From positions 1 to 21,133 of the forward strand of contig JAEYTP010000059.1 in NCBI GenBank assembly GCA_023433945.1: 21,133 nucleotides of DNA, read 5' to 3'. The notes beneath the pieces are model-generated. The model made no database searches, was not told the DNA's origin, and was given only the letters and a program-made list of their open reading frames with translations. The translations under genes were made by a program, and so were the position numbers. Shown here piece by piece: positions 15,601 through 21,133 of this stretch. This DNA is from Bacillota bacterium (GTDB taxonomy: Bacteria > Bacillota > Clostridia > Acetivibrionales > DSM-1351). How positions within the stretch are numbered: the first letter of the stretch is position 1; every line of letters begins with the position of its first letter.

Positions 15601-18600
15601 TAGTCTTTATCATATTTCCATTCTGATCATAAAGGTATTTAGTTGCATAGCCCATTGGATCAATCTTTGTAGTAACCTTTCCGAGTCCATCATATTGATA
15701 CTGAGTAGTATTAATACTACCAGAAACAGAAATGCTTTCGCTCAAAAGATTGCCTCTTTTATCATAGCTATATTGTGATATTTTATTGTCACCGCCCTTT
15801 ATAAATGGCTCAACCTTCTGGATAAGTCTGTTTCGGTAGTCATATTTAAAAGAAACAATATCAAAATCAACGCCATTAAAAGTTTCATGCGTAAGCTTAT
15901 TGCCTTCTAAATCATAGCTAAACTGATTAGTATAGCTACTTTGGTCATCAAGCGAGGCAACTTCCCTTGTAACCCTATTAGCAAAGTCATACTCATAGCT
16001 ATGTTTAATAGCACTGTTTTCCTGTTGGTTAACATACTCAGTAATCAAGACCTTGTTGCCATTTTTATCATACTTAGTATTAATATGAGCCTTCCTGTCT
16101 GTATCAATACTAACATATTGGTCAACTGGTCTACCCATAGAGTCATACTTATTCTCTGATTGTGCAGAAACAGTATCTTTCTTGTTGCTAACAGTTCCCT
16201 CTGTTTGTGATATCATATTGTCTGCTGCATCATATGAACAGCGCTTATACGTATATTCGTCTGGTGAATCTTTTTTGTATACCCTCTCCTCTGTTAGTCT
16301 TCCTTTCTCATCATAAAGCTTCTGAACCACTCTTTGATCAGGCTCTTCTAGTAAAATTGGGCTATTTAGGCTGTTATAAGTGTATTTTATTTCATTGTTT
16401 AAAGCATCTTTTTTACTAATAAGTCTTCCAATATCGTCATAAGTAAATGCCGTAGTATTACCTCTAGCATCCGTCTGAGCTACTAAATTTCCACTATAGT
16501 TGTATAGGCTTGTGGTAGTATAGTACTTTGTCTTATCGGGCGTCTCTTCAATCTTTGTAAGCCTGTCCTTTGCATCAAAATAATAACGCTTGTCATATCC
16601 GTCTTCATCAGTAATTGATAATAGCAGCTTTGAAGATGTATCTGGTCCATATGTATAAGAAAAGATTTGAGTATCTTTTTTTACTTTATCATTTTGGTAA
16701 TACTCCTTCTTTGATGGCATATTCTGGCTAGTATATTCAAATCGGATGCTATTCCCATTTGAATCTATTTCCTTTATCTTATTGCCTTGAGAGTCAAATT
16801 CATCAGTAAGTAAAGTCGTCCATGTATCATTTAATAATGTACTATATTCAAGCTGATTACCAAAAACATCATACTGGAACATAAATGAATTATTATTCTC
16901 ATCTATATACTGGATTTGCCTATTTTTATCCTTATAATCTAGATACTTATATTGCTTTGAGCTAAGGTCTGGGTATTCTATTTTGGTTACTCTATACAGG
17001 TTATCATAGTGGTAAGATGTTTTATTACTGTTTTCATCTATTTCAGATATCATATTTCCTGTTTTAAATTCATATGCATAGCTCTTCACCTGCTGATTAC
17101 CATCAACAACAGTATACTGTTTTGTAAGATATGCACCCTTTTGATCCACCCCATAGTAATCTTTTCCATATTCATAGTTTGTAATATAATTATTATCTTG
17201 TGAATAAACTGTTCTCTGAGTCATATTACCATAATTATCATATTTAAAATCAGTCACTAGCCAATTATCCTTATCACTAGTATGAACTTTTTCCTCTTTT
17301 ATAACATTACCCTTTGCATCAACCGTATAAATCAGTTGACTTGTAGTGTCTTTGTCCTGCTTCCATGTCTTTGATGTTAGAACATGGTATTTGTCATATG
17401 CATAAGTAAATACTACAGTATTTTCACTGTCCACAGGATAGCCCTTATCATCCCTTTTTGCCTCTGGCCCAGTATAATTTGTGAGATCTCCATACATATC
17501 ATATCTAAAATTTTCAATTTCCTTGTAGGGTGTACCCTTAATCTGTCCATTCAAAAGGCTTGTTGTAATTTTTTCAATTTTCTTAGGAAACTTCATCTCG
17601 TCAAATTCTGTAACTGTGGACATTTTATGGTCTGTCCCTGTTTCTTCACTTATTACCTGTTCTCCAAGTCCATTATATGTATACTTTATTTTTGTACCAT
17701 TAATTAATGTTTTATCAGTATAGTATCTATAGGTATCCTTCAGATATGTATTTGTGTCATTGTATCCACTAAATCCATATCCATCAGCCTCATTTGTATA
17801 GGCATATGTAACCTTGTCCTTTACTGATGTAATAAAACTCTCAATAAAGCTTGATTTGGTAGAATCAAAACCCTTCTTCTCAAGCTCAGATTGCTCACAA
17901 ATCTTTCTATACTGCATACTACCACCGTCTGAAAGCCGCTTTGTGTAGGTATTATACGTAAATTTTTCAATCCTATTCGTACGACAAAAATCGATTTGAG
18001 TTAGGTTTTCATATCTGTTATATGCAGAATAGGTCGTTCCATTTGTATATGTAAAACCTAGGTCGGGCTGGTCATACCAAAAATGATATTTCGGACTTCC
18101 ATCAATGTCAAAAACTCTTTGAAGTCTGGTTCTGATTACATGCTTACTGCTGTTAACCAAAACTGCAGTCTTATCATAGACTATTTTATTACCATCGGGT
18201 AAGGTAATTACAACCTGAAACTTTCCCTTTAGGTCTCCTGAATCTGAGTTGTTTGGATTTTGAGAAGCCTTGTAACTATCGTCAAGAGTATATTTTGTAT
18301 TTTCAATAGGACCAACGGTAAAACTCTGATCCTCTTTGTATTCTATATTTATCTCTCTTCCTATTGTATCAATAATCTTTGTAATAAGTATTTTTGTCTT
18401 ACTGCTACCATCAACTGTATATGTAGAAGTAGTATAATGAAACTTTATAGTATTTCCATATCTATCTACAATTCCGAGTATTCTTCCGTCCTCGGAGAAG
18501 TAAGTATTCTTGCCTGTCTTATTGGTCATAACATAAAATGATGTTCCATCATTTTGTCCATTATTAAAAGATGAGTTCTCCTTTATAGTTACATCCTTAA

Positions 18601-19156
18601 TTGTCTGGTTTTCAGGAGTATATGTATTAATATTATCAACATTAGTTGGCCCAATTAGTCTGTAGACGTCCCCTGCCTCAGTATGCAAAAACTTGTAACT
18701 ACTACCGTCATTGTTTTTCTTTATTTCAATTGTGGGAAATGATAATCTCATACCTGCACCAAGATTATATCTTTCTTCATAAAAAGAACTTGTGCTATTA
18801 TCCGAGTAAACCTGGTCTACCCACACGCCATTAACATATTCAACCTTCATATCTCGTACATTGGCTGTTCCACTCCTGTAAATTCTCTTTATTTCTACGT
18901 CAAGACCATTAATCCCTGGCAACACATAATCAGTTTGCGCAAGAGAGAGCTCGCCACTCTGAGCACTCACTGACTCATCCGAGGTATTATTCCTAAGATA
19001 AGCTGGAGAAAGCATTGTATTATATTGCTGCTTTGGTCCAGTTAAATTATTCATTTGTTCTTGTAGAGTAGCTGCATATGTTGGCTGTATAGATAAAAGA
19101 GATGTTACAAGCATTATCCCAGATAAAATTAATATTTTAATATATTTTGAATTCAC
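9047..19156 (-). CDS. Giant Sec-exported RHS/YD-repeat protein with solenoid and DUF4474-like C-terminus
   Basis: I start this 3369-aa protein at GTG 19156. AAGGGGG (19172-19166) lies 9 nt upstream, and the protein then begins with a classic signal peptide (residues 1-28, cleavage PTYA|A). The in-frame GTG at 19213 would overlap the upstream gene and has no ribosome site. Residues 29 to about 490 are an N-terminal beta-rich RHS-associated region (SGELSLAQTDYVLPGINGLDVEIKRIY style). About 490-2690 are continuous YD repeats (YDxxGNxxxxxDxxGxxxxYxYD), expected to form a hollow beta-cocoon. About 2697-2799 are the RHS core, with GMYYLRARYYDPYTGRF and an ending at DPSG (2797-2800). The variable C-terminus has an EF-hand-like pair (2855-2884), a 19-residue solenoid (2899-3017), a helical segment, and a DUF4474-like domain (about 3175-3369). 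No wall anchor is seen. Likely a WapA-like surface or toxin protein; the enzymatic activity is unknown. Confidence 0.92.
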   Translation of the reverse strand: MNSKYIKILILSGIMLVTSLLSIQPTYAATLQEQMNNLTGPKQQYNTMLSPAYLRNNTSDESVSAQSGELSLAQTDYVLPGINGLDVEIKRIYRSGTANVRDMKVEYVNGVWVDQVYSDNSTSSFYEERYNLGAGMRLSFPTIEIKKNNDGSSYKFLHTEAGDVYRLIGPTNVDNINTYTPENQTIKDVTIKENSSFNNGQNDGTSFYVMTNKTGKNTYFSEDGRILGIVDRYGNTIKFHYTTSTYTVDGSSKTKILITKIIDTIGREINIEYKEDQSFTVGPIENTKYTLDDSYKASQNPNNSDSGDLKGKFQVVITLPDGNKIVYDKTAVLVNSSKHVIRTRLQRVFDIDGSPKYHFWYDQPDLGFTYTNGTTYSAYNRYENLTQIDFCRTNRIEKFTYNTYTKRLSDGGSMQYRKICEQSELEKKGFDSTKSSFIESFITSVKDKVTYAYTNEADGYGFSGYNDTNTYLKDTYRYYTDKTLINGTKIKYTYNGLGEQVISEETGTDHKMSTVTEFDEMKFPKKIEKITTSLLNGQIKGTPYKEIENFRYDMYGDLTNYTGPEAKRDDKGYPVDSENTVVFTYAYDKYHVLTSKTWKQDKDTTSQLIYTVDAKGNVIKEEKVHTSDKDNWLVTDFKYDNYGNMTQRTVYSQDNNYITNYEYGKDYYGVDQKGAYLTKQYTVVDGNQQVKSYAYEFKTGNMISEIDENSNKTSYHYDNLYRVTKIEYPDLSSKQYKYLDYKDKNRQIQYIDENNNSFMFQYDVFGNQLEYSTLLNDTWTTLLTDEFDSQGNKIKEIDSNGNSIRFEYTSQNMPSKKEYYQNDKVKKDTQIFSYTYGPDTSSKLLLSITDEDGYDKRYYFDAKDRLTKIEETPDKTKYYTTTSLYNYSGNLVAQTDARGNTTAFTYDDIGRLISKKDALNNEIKYTYNSLNSPILLEEPDQRVVQKLYDEKGRLTEERVYKKDSPDEYTYKRCSYDAADNMISQTEGTVSNKKDTVSAQSENKYDSMGRPVDQYVSIDTDRKAHINTKYDKNGNKVLITEYVNQQENSAIKHSYEYDFANRVTREVASLDDQSSYTNQFSYDLEGNKLTHETFNGVDFDIVSFKYDYRNRLIQKVEPFIKGGDNKISQYSYDKRGNLLSESISVSGSINTTQYQYDGLGKVTTKIDPMGYATKYLYDQNGNMIKTIDPRYSAMDTGTAPGIEYEYDAFNRPFRTTVFDGTSRSVISYRQYDNRGNLTLDVDGEGYNKENPTASAGKSYTYDAQNRVIAVKTAQVDFINKMNGTNTFSSIFTYDGSSRVLSQKDAYGNTTKNIYYLNGLIKQKIYPDGTTESYEYDDTGRTMTILTDRAGYKSTVYQNIFGKPYKSIFADNSMQLNEYSPDGLLTKSTDRMGNAKTFEYDLLGNCILKKELQSSENGADCFRLTKTTYNELGNAISIETSQLIGSEETSADNRVTYSYDKNSRLLKVNGPLSRETVNEYDKCGNLITKKEKQDGNTYIITRNVYDVQSRLVESDLLVNPADLDNNSIRNVEFDKEYKELIKSKTIYSYNKNNQLISKTDANGNISKIEYDLDNRPVKKIDAKGNATSYQYDYNGNILQEKNAKDIVTSYEYDSMSRLIRKISPAADGDVAVTRYVYDSMGNLVKQIDPNNYNAQKDTAELVDTMLGYSYIYDCMNRRTATISPVGQGVEYFSYNANGNIIKKVDGLRYTTDIQSSKGTSYTYDAMGNLIEATDALGNSSSIKYDILGNIISKSDENDNITQYRYNADRTLAEIIFADGGQVSYTYDLLGRKTRQIDQLGNETSFSYNSFGTLKQTVDAYGNTTLSKVDLVGNVVITKDKRGSQTYVMYDQLNRPIRKKIPFDADASGSIIYSVENYTYDELGRVVTTESTSTKTGQQSRTVNYTYYSNGLVNTVTDNAGAYSRTYYDKNGNATKIERLRDGSNYDIQLLEYDTLNRLVRDIKLVDEQDIYNASSLPAVDDLRDSKYPGKFKLITAYEYDLLGNRIKQISPLGFAYTENDIREMNSISYSYDELNRLISTTRSYENTTVSQLITYDKAGNKQSQTDERGNTTTYTYDKMNRISATTDPLNNTYTITYDKAGNKISETNAKNQTMTYTYDKLNRLTTVTDAYDKVISSKVYDQNGNVVKDIDAKGYKSGSSNETRYGSVYTYNLANLLVSKSTPEAVDKGATSIRYTYSIFGEVLTQTDALGNVTTYQYDNAGNLIKVIDPLKVSIKYTYDRLGNKQTMTNGKGKLTLYSYSAFGMLRSVKNEEDKTISYQYDLLGNVACQTDKSGNHTLFTYSNIGQLLEKRVIETGDVIKYSYDQVGNRSSMQDSCGTATYEYDKLNHLVQKSRNGSLQLAYQYDELGNSIKVTDGKSNETLYTYDKSNRMETVTRSGQTTTYSYDENGRRTEIEYPSGITERYTYDKDNQLISLENDKSNGVNISKYSYTYDLAGRQTSKTDSYGTTSYSYDSCGRIVKVSAPGKTTLYSYDNNGNRANQAETYTSAQPSGYIDTSTSKEIQYILKKSIYTYSNADQLLKLVEVLYDENSREIARKTTKYIYDSNGNQLKQSTSCTLPDNTQLRPVTNGTAYGEGITDSISAQIEKVSYTYDGFNRLVSAETIKSGKRTIAKYVYNGDDLRESKTVIEGDKTELTYYTYDRQHVILETDAAGNQKASYIKGINYIAKADSKGNISFYLYNGHGDVVQMVDSTGEIINQYDYDIWGNPTLTIETAANAIRYAGEFMDTETGMYYLRARYYDPYTGRFVSEDSYWGEDENPLSLNLYTYCSNDPVNFTDPSGHLQKGDENLTMEAQAQIVDLTNKYFSATSQKQKDEIYKEAQAIRNNPTNVASQADANYNGIVNKDFYSGFNQSTANGYINASDWNSISGNFGVAGTLNFDSNVNMNSLRVQTDYDATINNKGNIGTITSSGSSNVTIDNSGTIGSFISTSSGTNVINNSGVFTTVSTGKNSSTFIENSGNMKDFYTGDNSFNYVNDLTKVLKIYTGEGNTTITNVSDVSGKGNYIALIVTKEIRKNPVTGEEYVVTTDNSQEIIINNLIALGYTNAKTNYFDALNKFLAEYTDNGHNLKADLDRLASGARASAIMRWTSLALKKNSSVKKVTGNTGIDLSKLKPEDVTREIAEWLIANPVNVFVTQHPYITQALTGVDVLALFYAGGFVMDDDGVYHARQEWSLQSFKYSGYNDFYDKVFHYATDMDKAKFEFTSGGKDYIFWAWKGDYLNLGAGAEMGIYTRMGDTKHWLVDQSLAMPMTLKLDYNGKIIITYDPKIVDPKISDPLRKSKSTDKWWVTGFNPDYQDKKASDLTATYEVTFNTQAMYDDFFNKYGNENSMDYDPGWTFNPKTITGTLKF
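10106..10462 (-). repeat. 19-residue (57-bp) beta-solenoid repeat in RHS C-terminal region
   Basis: Within residues 2899-3017 a unit of hydrophobic-x-N-S/K-G-x-I/V recurs with starts at 2918, 2937, 2956, 2975 and 2994, each exactly 19 residues apart, then at 3012 (18). Examples are INNKGNIGTI, IDNSGTIGSF, INNSGVFTTV and IENSGNMKDF. A more degenerate unit starts at 2899. Asn, Ser, Gly and Thr dominate the turns. This is the periodicity of a right-handed parallel beta-helix, as known for the 19-residue repeats of filamentous haemagglutinin. Confidence 0.8.
10505..10594 (-). other. EF-hand / dockerin-like double loop in RHS C-terminal region
   Basis: Residues 2855-2884 read DANYNGIVNKDF, a short linker, then TANGYINASDW. 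The first half resembles a calcium loop DxNxDGxxNxxD with the last acidic residue one place early. The second half has the NGxINxxD end of such a loop. Both are degenerate, so calcium binding is uncertain. Confidence 0.4.
10925..17690 (-). repeat. YD-repeat array (protein-level)
   Basis: This stretch of the giant gene encodes tens of roughly 20-21-residue YD repeats with recurring TYxYDxxxRL and DxxGNxxxxxD elements. The DNA copies have diverged, so the array is a protein-level repeat. One recent-looking duplication is visible: 20 identical bases at 12861-12880 and 12987-13006, exactly 126 bp (42 codons, two YD units) apart, with a second shared block near 12808 and 12934 at the same offset. 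Confidence 0.93.
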
Positions 19157-19181
19157 TTTTTCTGTCCCCCTTAGGTCACTA

Positions 19182-20015
19182 TTAATAATACTTTTGTTCA
19201 TAAGCGTTTGCACTTATGGTTTCCTGAGATAATCCTTGCTTTATAGAATTTATTACACTATCTACTGTTAACCCAAGCTTATTTGCTAAAACAAATGCTT
19301 GAACAACATCTTCCTCAGGGAGCTTAGACTGTTTAGAATATTTTGTAAGCTGAGTATTGGTTATCTTTACATGGGCTATAGATTCCTGACCATTTAATAC
19401 TCCTAGCTCGGCATTAATTAATCTCCAACTATCTCCCGAAGCTCTTGAGTTGATTATTTCTTCGATTGTGACCTTTGTCTTTTGACTAACTCTATCTGCG
19501 ATCATAATATCATCATTATTATTCTTAACAGCTTGTTGCAAGCTTTCTAGTTGCTTTTCATCAAAATTCCTTGGCTTAAAATCAGGATTATTCTTTTTAT
19601 ATGTAGTAAAAATGGCTGCCCAAGCCTTACCTGACTTCTTTTCTTTTACTAGCTTCTCCAGTTCCCCCATAAGACCATAGTTATCATCTAAGAAACAATA
19701 TGCAACGAGTATGTCTGGCAAGCTATAGCCGTCCTTGACTAAGCGCTCGATTTCGTTTTTAAATACTATATGTACATTCAACTGTTTTAATAGAGCTTTA
19801 TAGTTATCTATATTTTTTGTGTAATTTTTTGTGTCTGATGTCTTTATCAAATTTAAGATATCCTTTGATATTTCAGTGCTTACTTCATCCTTAATGCTTT
19901 GCTTTGAATTTGTCATTATATTATCAACCATTGAATAGCCAATAAAACTTATTTGTAATATCAGTGCTGCTATTATCAAAAATGTCACTATTCTTTTTGT
20001 ACTTAATTTCCTCAT
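19182..20015 (-). CDS. Secreted or membrane-anchored helical protein with two SGxxW modules
   Basis: This 277-aa protein has a hydrophobic N-terminal segment (about residues 9-30), which could be a signal peptide or anchor. The rest is mostly alpha-helical and charged. Two short modules end in SG[KD][AS]W plus a helix: LVKEKKSGKAWAAIFTTYK near 122-140 and TKVTIEEIINSRASGDSWRLI near 180-200. A related stretch, LGLTVDSVINSIKQG, is near 247-261. The same module occurs once in the next upstream gene. The ATG at 20015 follows AGGAGA. It stops 25 bp before the RHS start, so it is co-transcribed with RHS. I do not recognise a named family. Possible roles are chaperone, export helper or surface partner of the giant protein; this is inference from position. 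Confidence 0.85.
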   Translation of the reverse strand: MRKLSTKRIVTFLIIAALILQISFIGYSMVDNIMTNSKQSIKDEVSTEISKDILNLIKTSDTKNYTKNIDNYKALLKQLNVHIVFKNEIERLVKDGYSLPDILVAYCFLDDNYGLMGELEKLVKEKKSGKAWAAIFTTYKKNNPDFKPRNFDEKQLESLQQAVKNNNDDIMIADRVSQKTKVTIEEIINSRASGDSWRLINAELGVLNGQESIAHVKITNTQLTKYSKQSKLPEEDVVQAFVLANKLGLTVDSVINSIKQGLSQETISANAYEQKYY

Positions 20016-20038
20016 GATTATCTCTCCTAAAATGTTTA

Positions 20039-20980
20039 CTATTTTGCCATAGGATTTATCTGCTTGATTTCATTCATTACCTGTTCCGTAGGGTTTTTAG
20101 GTCTTACATCCTTTACATCAGCCTGAGGAAGTTCAGGAAGGTTATTATCTACCAGCTTGTTTTTTTCGTCCGTTATTTTATTTATATCAGTAACCGTTTT
20201 ATCAGTATTATTCTCCTTGGTAAGCTCATTCTGCAATATTTGTAATGCTTTTTCATCAATTTTAGCTACGGTAATTTTTTGCTCATCATTTATATAGAGC
20301 TTTTTTTCTGCTACCTTATCAGCATAAGCATTTTTATCTTTTATATAGTCATTTAAGTCAAGCTCTAATTGCAACGAGTATAGGTATTCATCTAAGGCTT
20401 GTTCATAACCACCAAAATCTGACTTTAGCTTCAATGTGAAGTATATAGCATTTTGAGTATTTATCTGTTCAGATAACTTTTCATATATTAATATTTCATC
20501 CTTATCGTCGCTTGTATCAGCTGTTACATAAATGCTTTTTATTTTTGAGTCTGATATAATGTCCTTTATCTGTTGAAGCACTCTGTCAACAAGCATTTTA
20601 ACCTCATTTATACTTTCATCTGTGAAGCCTTCTTCTTGTAGCTTTTTTATAAACTCATCATCAGTACCTGAACTCAGCAGCTTTTTATCTCTATCACTTT
20701 TTTGGGAAGATTCGTCCACTGAAGCATTTGTCTTTATTAGCTTCATAACGTCATTCCAACTTCGCCCATTTGTTTTGTAGTTAAAAACTTTATCAACACT
20801 AAGTCCCGTTTCATTAGATATTTCTGTTGCAATTCTCTTGTCCTCACTGCTTGCATTCTCCATTGTAAGTGTACTTTTTTCAGCTAATAAGGTAATAGTA
20901 AATGGAATGGACGTTGCAAGTAAGGCTATTAGCACTACTACCGCACAAACCTTCTGATATGCTTTTTTTTGCCTTTTCAT
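20039..20980 (-). CDS. Secreted or membrane-anchored helical protein sharing the SGxxW module
   Basis: This 313-aa protein has a basic start (MKRQKKAYQK) and one hydrophobic segment at 11-33, followed by a mainly helical, lysine- and aspartate-rich body. Residues 50-83 (ATEISNETGLSVDKVFNYKT then NGRSWNDVMKLIK) match the module seen twice in the following gene. Such 'GlSvdeVxxxkxxGxSWxxI' units are common in uncharacterised clostridial exported proteins. The C-terminus is proline- and asparagine-rich (LPELPQADVKDVRPKNPTEQ) and ends without an anchor. The ATG at 20980 follows AGAGGT. It lies 11 bp after the upstream stop and 23 bp before the next gene, so it belongs to the RHS operon. Function unknown. 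Confidence 0.85.
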   Translation of the reverse strand: MKRQKKAYQKVCAVVVLIALLATSIPFTITLLAEKSTLTMENASSEDKRIATEISNETGLSVDKVFNYKTNGRSWNDVMKLIKTNASVDESSQKSDRDKKLLSSGTDDEFIKKLQEEGFTDESINEVKMLVDRVLQQIKDIISDSKIKSIYVTADTSDDKDEILIYEKLSEQINTQNAIYFTLKLKSDFGGYEQALDEYLYSLQLELDLNDYIKDKNAYADKVAEKKLYINDEQKITVAKIDEKALQILQNELTKENNTDKTVTDINKITDEKNKLVDNNLPELPQADVKDVRPKNPTEQVMNEIKQINPMAK

Positions 20981-20991
20981 GTTATACCTCT

Positions 20992-21133
20992 CTATTCTGA
21001 CATTAAATTAATGCTTACATTACCATCTATCTTTGCTCTGAATACGATTGTTGCTATCTCGCCTGACCAGGTCTTTCCTGATACTATACTTTCATTTACT
21101 CTGTAAACAATTTTCCCAGACTTTACATCTACA
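20992..21133 (-). CDS. C-terminal end of an unidentified, probably secreted beta-rich protein
   Basis: An open frame enters from the right edge and ends at TAG (20994-20992), giving the last 46 residues. They look like the final strands of an immunoglobulin-like or cohesin-like beta-sandwich (GKIVYRVNESIVSG, then GEIATIVFRAKIDGNVSINL). The frame ends 11 bp before the next gene, and that gene's ribosome site lies in the gap, so the same operon extends beyond the window. The fragment is too short to name a family. Confidence 0.65.
   Translation of the reverse strand, partial: VDVKSGKIVYRVNESIVSGKTWSGEIATIVFRAKIDGNVSINLMSE

Noticed and set aside
10925..17690. Regular spacing of TATATC/ATCATA-like words as a CRISPR or DNA satellite
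   Set aside because: The words are back-translations of YTYD and YDxxG in one long open frame; the DNA units are not identical.

Overview
The window looks like chromosomal DNA of a low-GC, spore-former-type clostridium, possibly a Ruminiclostridium relative. I infer this from AT-rich intergenic DNA, strong AGGAGG ribosome sites, TTG and GTG starts, a Gram-positive SOS box and clostridial protein families. No rRNA, tRNA or CRISPR array is visible.

Left part (1-4523). A thiol-redox pair is read leftward: ccdA, then a membrane-anchored TlpA-type thioredoxin cut off by the window edge. A rightward SOS unit follows, with a consensus promoter, a perfect LexA box, a Y-family DNA polymerase (dinB), a 24-codon micro-ORF and a small DUF6504-like gene, closed by a probable terminator. 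An MFS transporter converges on this unit.

Middle part (4559-8524). A secreted beta-propeller protein lies just upstream of the MFS gene and is probably co-transcribed with it. Next come a divergent pair, an Lrp/AsnC regulator and an isochorismatase-family hydrolase, which share a short intergenic region with a perfect 12-bp inverted repeat. A decayed mobile patch follows: a BRO-family antirepressor fragment with an in-frame TAG and a perfect 16-bp hairpin, the 3' tail of an IS256-type transposase, and an orphan consensus promoter pointing into a GGGAC...GTCCC hairpin.

Right part (8525-21133). This is one tightly spaced leftward operon (gaps of 11, 23, 25 and 18 bp). It contains the end of an unidentified, probably secreted protein, two secreted or anchored helical proteins that share a short SGxxW module, a giant Sec-exported RHS/YD-repeat protein (about 3369 aa), and a DUF5104-type lipoprotein. 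After the RHS core the giant protein carries an EF-hand-like segment, a strict 19-residue beta-solenoid resembling FHA-type repeats, a helical segment and a C-terminal DUF4474-like domain. The layout suggests a Sec-dependent RHS surface or toxin system with dedicated accessory proteins and a candidate immunity lipoprotein. That functional reading is inference. This operon is the most unusual part of the window.
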